Of a stretch of DNA of 6,866 nucleotides, positions 6,311 to 6,866 are shown piece after piece. Source of the DNA: an uncultured Erysipelotrichaceae bacterium (GTDB taxonomy: Bacteria; Bacillota_I; Bacilli_A; Acholeplasmatales; Anaeroplasmataceae); assembly GCA_902796895.1 (NCBI GenBank), contig CADBQV010000148.1, positions 1-6,866 of the forward strand, written 5' to 3'. Each line of letters opens with the position of its first letter. The stretch's first letter is position 1. Made by a program: the position numbers and the translations under genes. The notes under the pieces were generated by a model. That model saw nothing but the letters and a program-made list of their open reading frames with translations. It was not told where the DNA came from and made no database searches.

Positions 6311-6866
6311 TTATTCACCAACCTTTACTATAGCTTCAAATGGACATACATTTACGCATAGTCCACAGCCATTACATTGATTCTTATCAATAACAATATT
6401 TCCATCAACTAATGAAATTGCAGGACATCCTAATTTCATACATTGCTTACATTTCTTACATTTATCTGTAACTTCACACTTACCAACGTATTTAACACCT
6501 TTTAAAAGTGCACATGGTCTTTGAGCAATAATTACTGAAACCTCATCAGCTTCTACTTCAGCCTTAACAACCTTTTCGAAATTCTTTACATCAAATGGAT
6601 CAGCTACAACAATTCTTTTTACACCTACTGCTTCAGCAAGCTTAATTAAATTAACTTGTGTAGTTTCTTCCATTCTAATTGTCTTACCAGTTGTAGGGTT
6701 TTGTTGATGACCTGTCATACCTGTAATTGAGTTATCTAAAATAATTACAGTATTTGCACCCTTGTTATAAACAATATCAATTAATCCTGTAATTCCTGAA
6801 TGAATAAATGTTGAATCACCTATAACTGATACTAGCTTTTTATTAAATTCCTTTCCTCTAGCCTTA
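6311..6866 (-). CDS. iorA: Indolepyruvate:ferredoxin oxidoreductase, alpha subunit, C-terminal part (5' end outside window)
   Basis: The large, thiamine-diphosphate- and iron-sulphur-binding subunit of indolepyruvate:ferredoxin oxidoreductase. The frame stays open to the right edge, giving 184 visible residues. The full family length is near 580-600, so roughly two thirds is missing, and the Met at 6718 is internal. The visible part starts in the TPP-binding domain: GDSTFIHSGITGL (16-28), then VIILDNSITGMTG (40-52), the GDS...DN pattern that holds the Mg2+-diphosphate. The C-terminus is a two-cluster ferredoxin-like domain. One set is Cys136, 139, 142 and 147, with the wider last spacing and following Pro typical of IorA. 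The other is Cys164, 167, 170 and 174, a classic CxxCxxCxxxCP. Both should hold 4Fe-4S clusters passing electrons to ferredoxin. It is the most promoter-proximal gene visible in the operon. Confidence 0.93.
   Translation of the reverse strand, partial: KARGKEFNKKLVSVIGDSTFIHSGITGLIDIVYNKGANTVIILDNSITGMTGHQQNPTTGKTIRMEETTQVNLIKLAEAVGVKRIVVADPFDVKNFEKVVKAEVEADEVSVIIAQRPCALLKGVKYVGKCEVTDKCKKCKQCMKLGCPAISLVDGNIVIDKNQCNGCGLCVNVCPFEAIVKVGE
6315..6319 (-). promoter_or_regulatory. Ribosome binding site that decides the iorB start
   Basis: GGTGA on the minus strand lies inside the last codons of iorA, five bases before the ATG at 6309. The alternative TTG at 6321 has no comparable site at a useful distance, so the ATG is preferred. 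Confidence 0.6.

Noticed and set aside
6310..6321. A TTG start for iorB four codons upstream, overlapping the end of iorA.
   Set aside because: The ATG at 6309 has GGTGA at correct spacing and yields the standard IorB N-terminus; the TTG has no suitable ribosome binding site.
6716..6718. The ATG at 6718 as the start of a small ferredoxin-like protein.
   Set aside because: The frame continues open to the right edge, and the upstream codons encode the TPP-binding GDSTF...DN region of IorA, so this Met is internal.

Overview
The window is AT-rich throughout and codes densely on both strands. It looks like a piece of a low-GC, anaerobic Bacillota (or related Mycoplasmatota-like) chromosome. Anaerobiosis is inferred from a ferredoxin-dependent, oxygen-sensitive type of 2-oxoacid oxidoreductase. 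TGA works as a stop here, because paaK ends on one exactly where the family ends, so the standard bacterial code applies. No species can be named from sequence alone.

Layout: the left edge (1-654, + strand) is the 3' part of a membrane-anchored family 2 glycosyltransferase. It ends in its own hairpin terminator. A 70-base convergent intergenic region (655-724) holds that terminator and a second, separate one for the opposite strand. Everything from 725 to the right edge is one minus-strand gene train. In transcription order it reads iorA (5' end outside the window), iorB, paaK, a small tandem-ACT protein, an AMP-forming acyl/aryl-CoA ligase and a PanF-like sodium:solute symporter. Gaps between genes are 1, 13, 10, 30 and 12 bases. 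No internal terminator is visible, so one polycistronic transcript is likely, with its promoter upstream of the right edge.

How the genes may work together: IorAB interconverts aryl-pyruvates and aryl-acetyl-CoA plus CO2 using ferredoxin. PaaK joins aryl-acetates such as phenylacetate to CoA with ATP. The tandem-ACT protein is a plausible amino-acid sensor. The iorA-iorB-paaK-ACT core is a known kind of neighbourhood in anaerobes and archaea. It can serve oxidative breakdown of aromatic amino acids, or the reverse: salvage of aryl acids into phenylalanine, tyrosine or tryptophan by reductive carboxylation. The less ordinary part here is the addition of a second, unrelated adenylate-forming ligase and a sodium symporter of the carboxylate-transporting branch. 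That suggests an uptake-plus-activation route for an organic acid. The acid's identity cannot be read from the sequence.

No tRNA, rRNA, CRISPR array, insertion sequence, phage gene or riboswitch was seen, and no gene-free stretch exceeds 300 bases.
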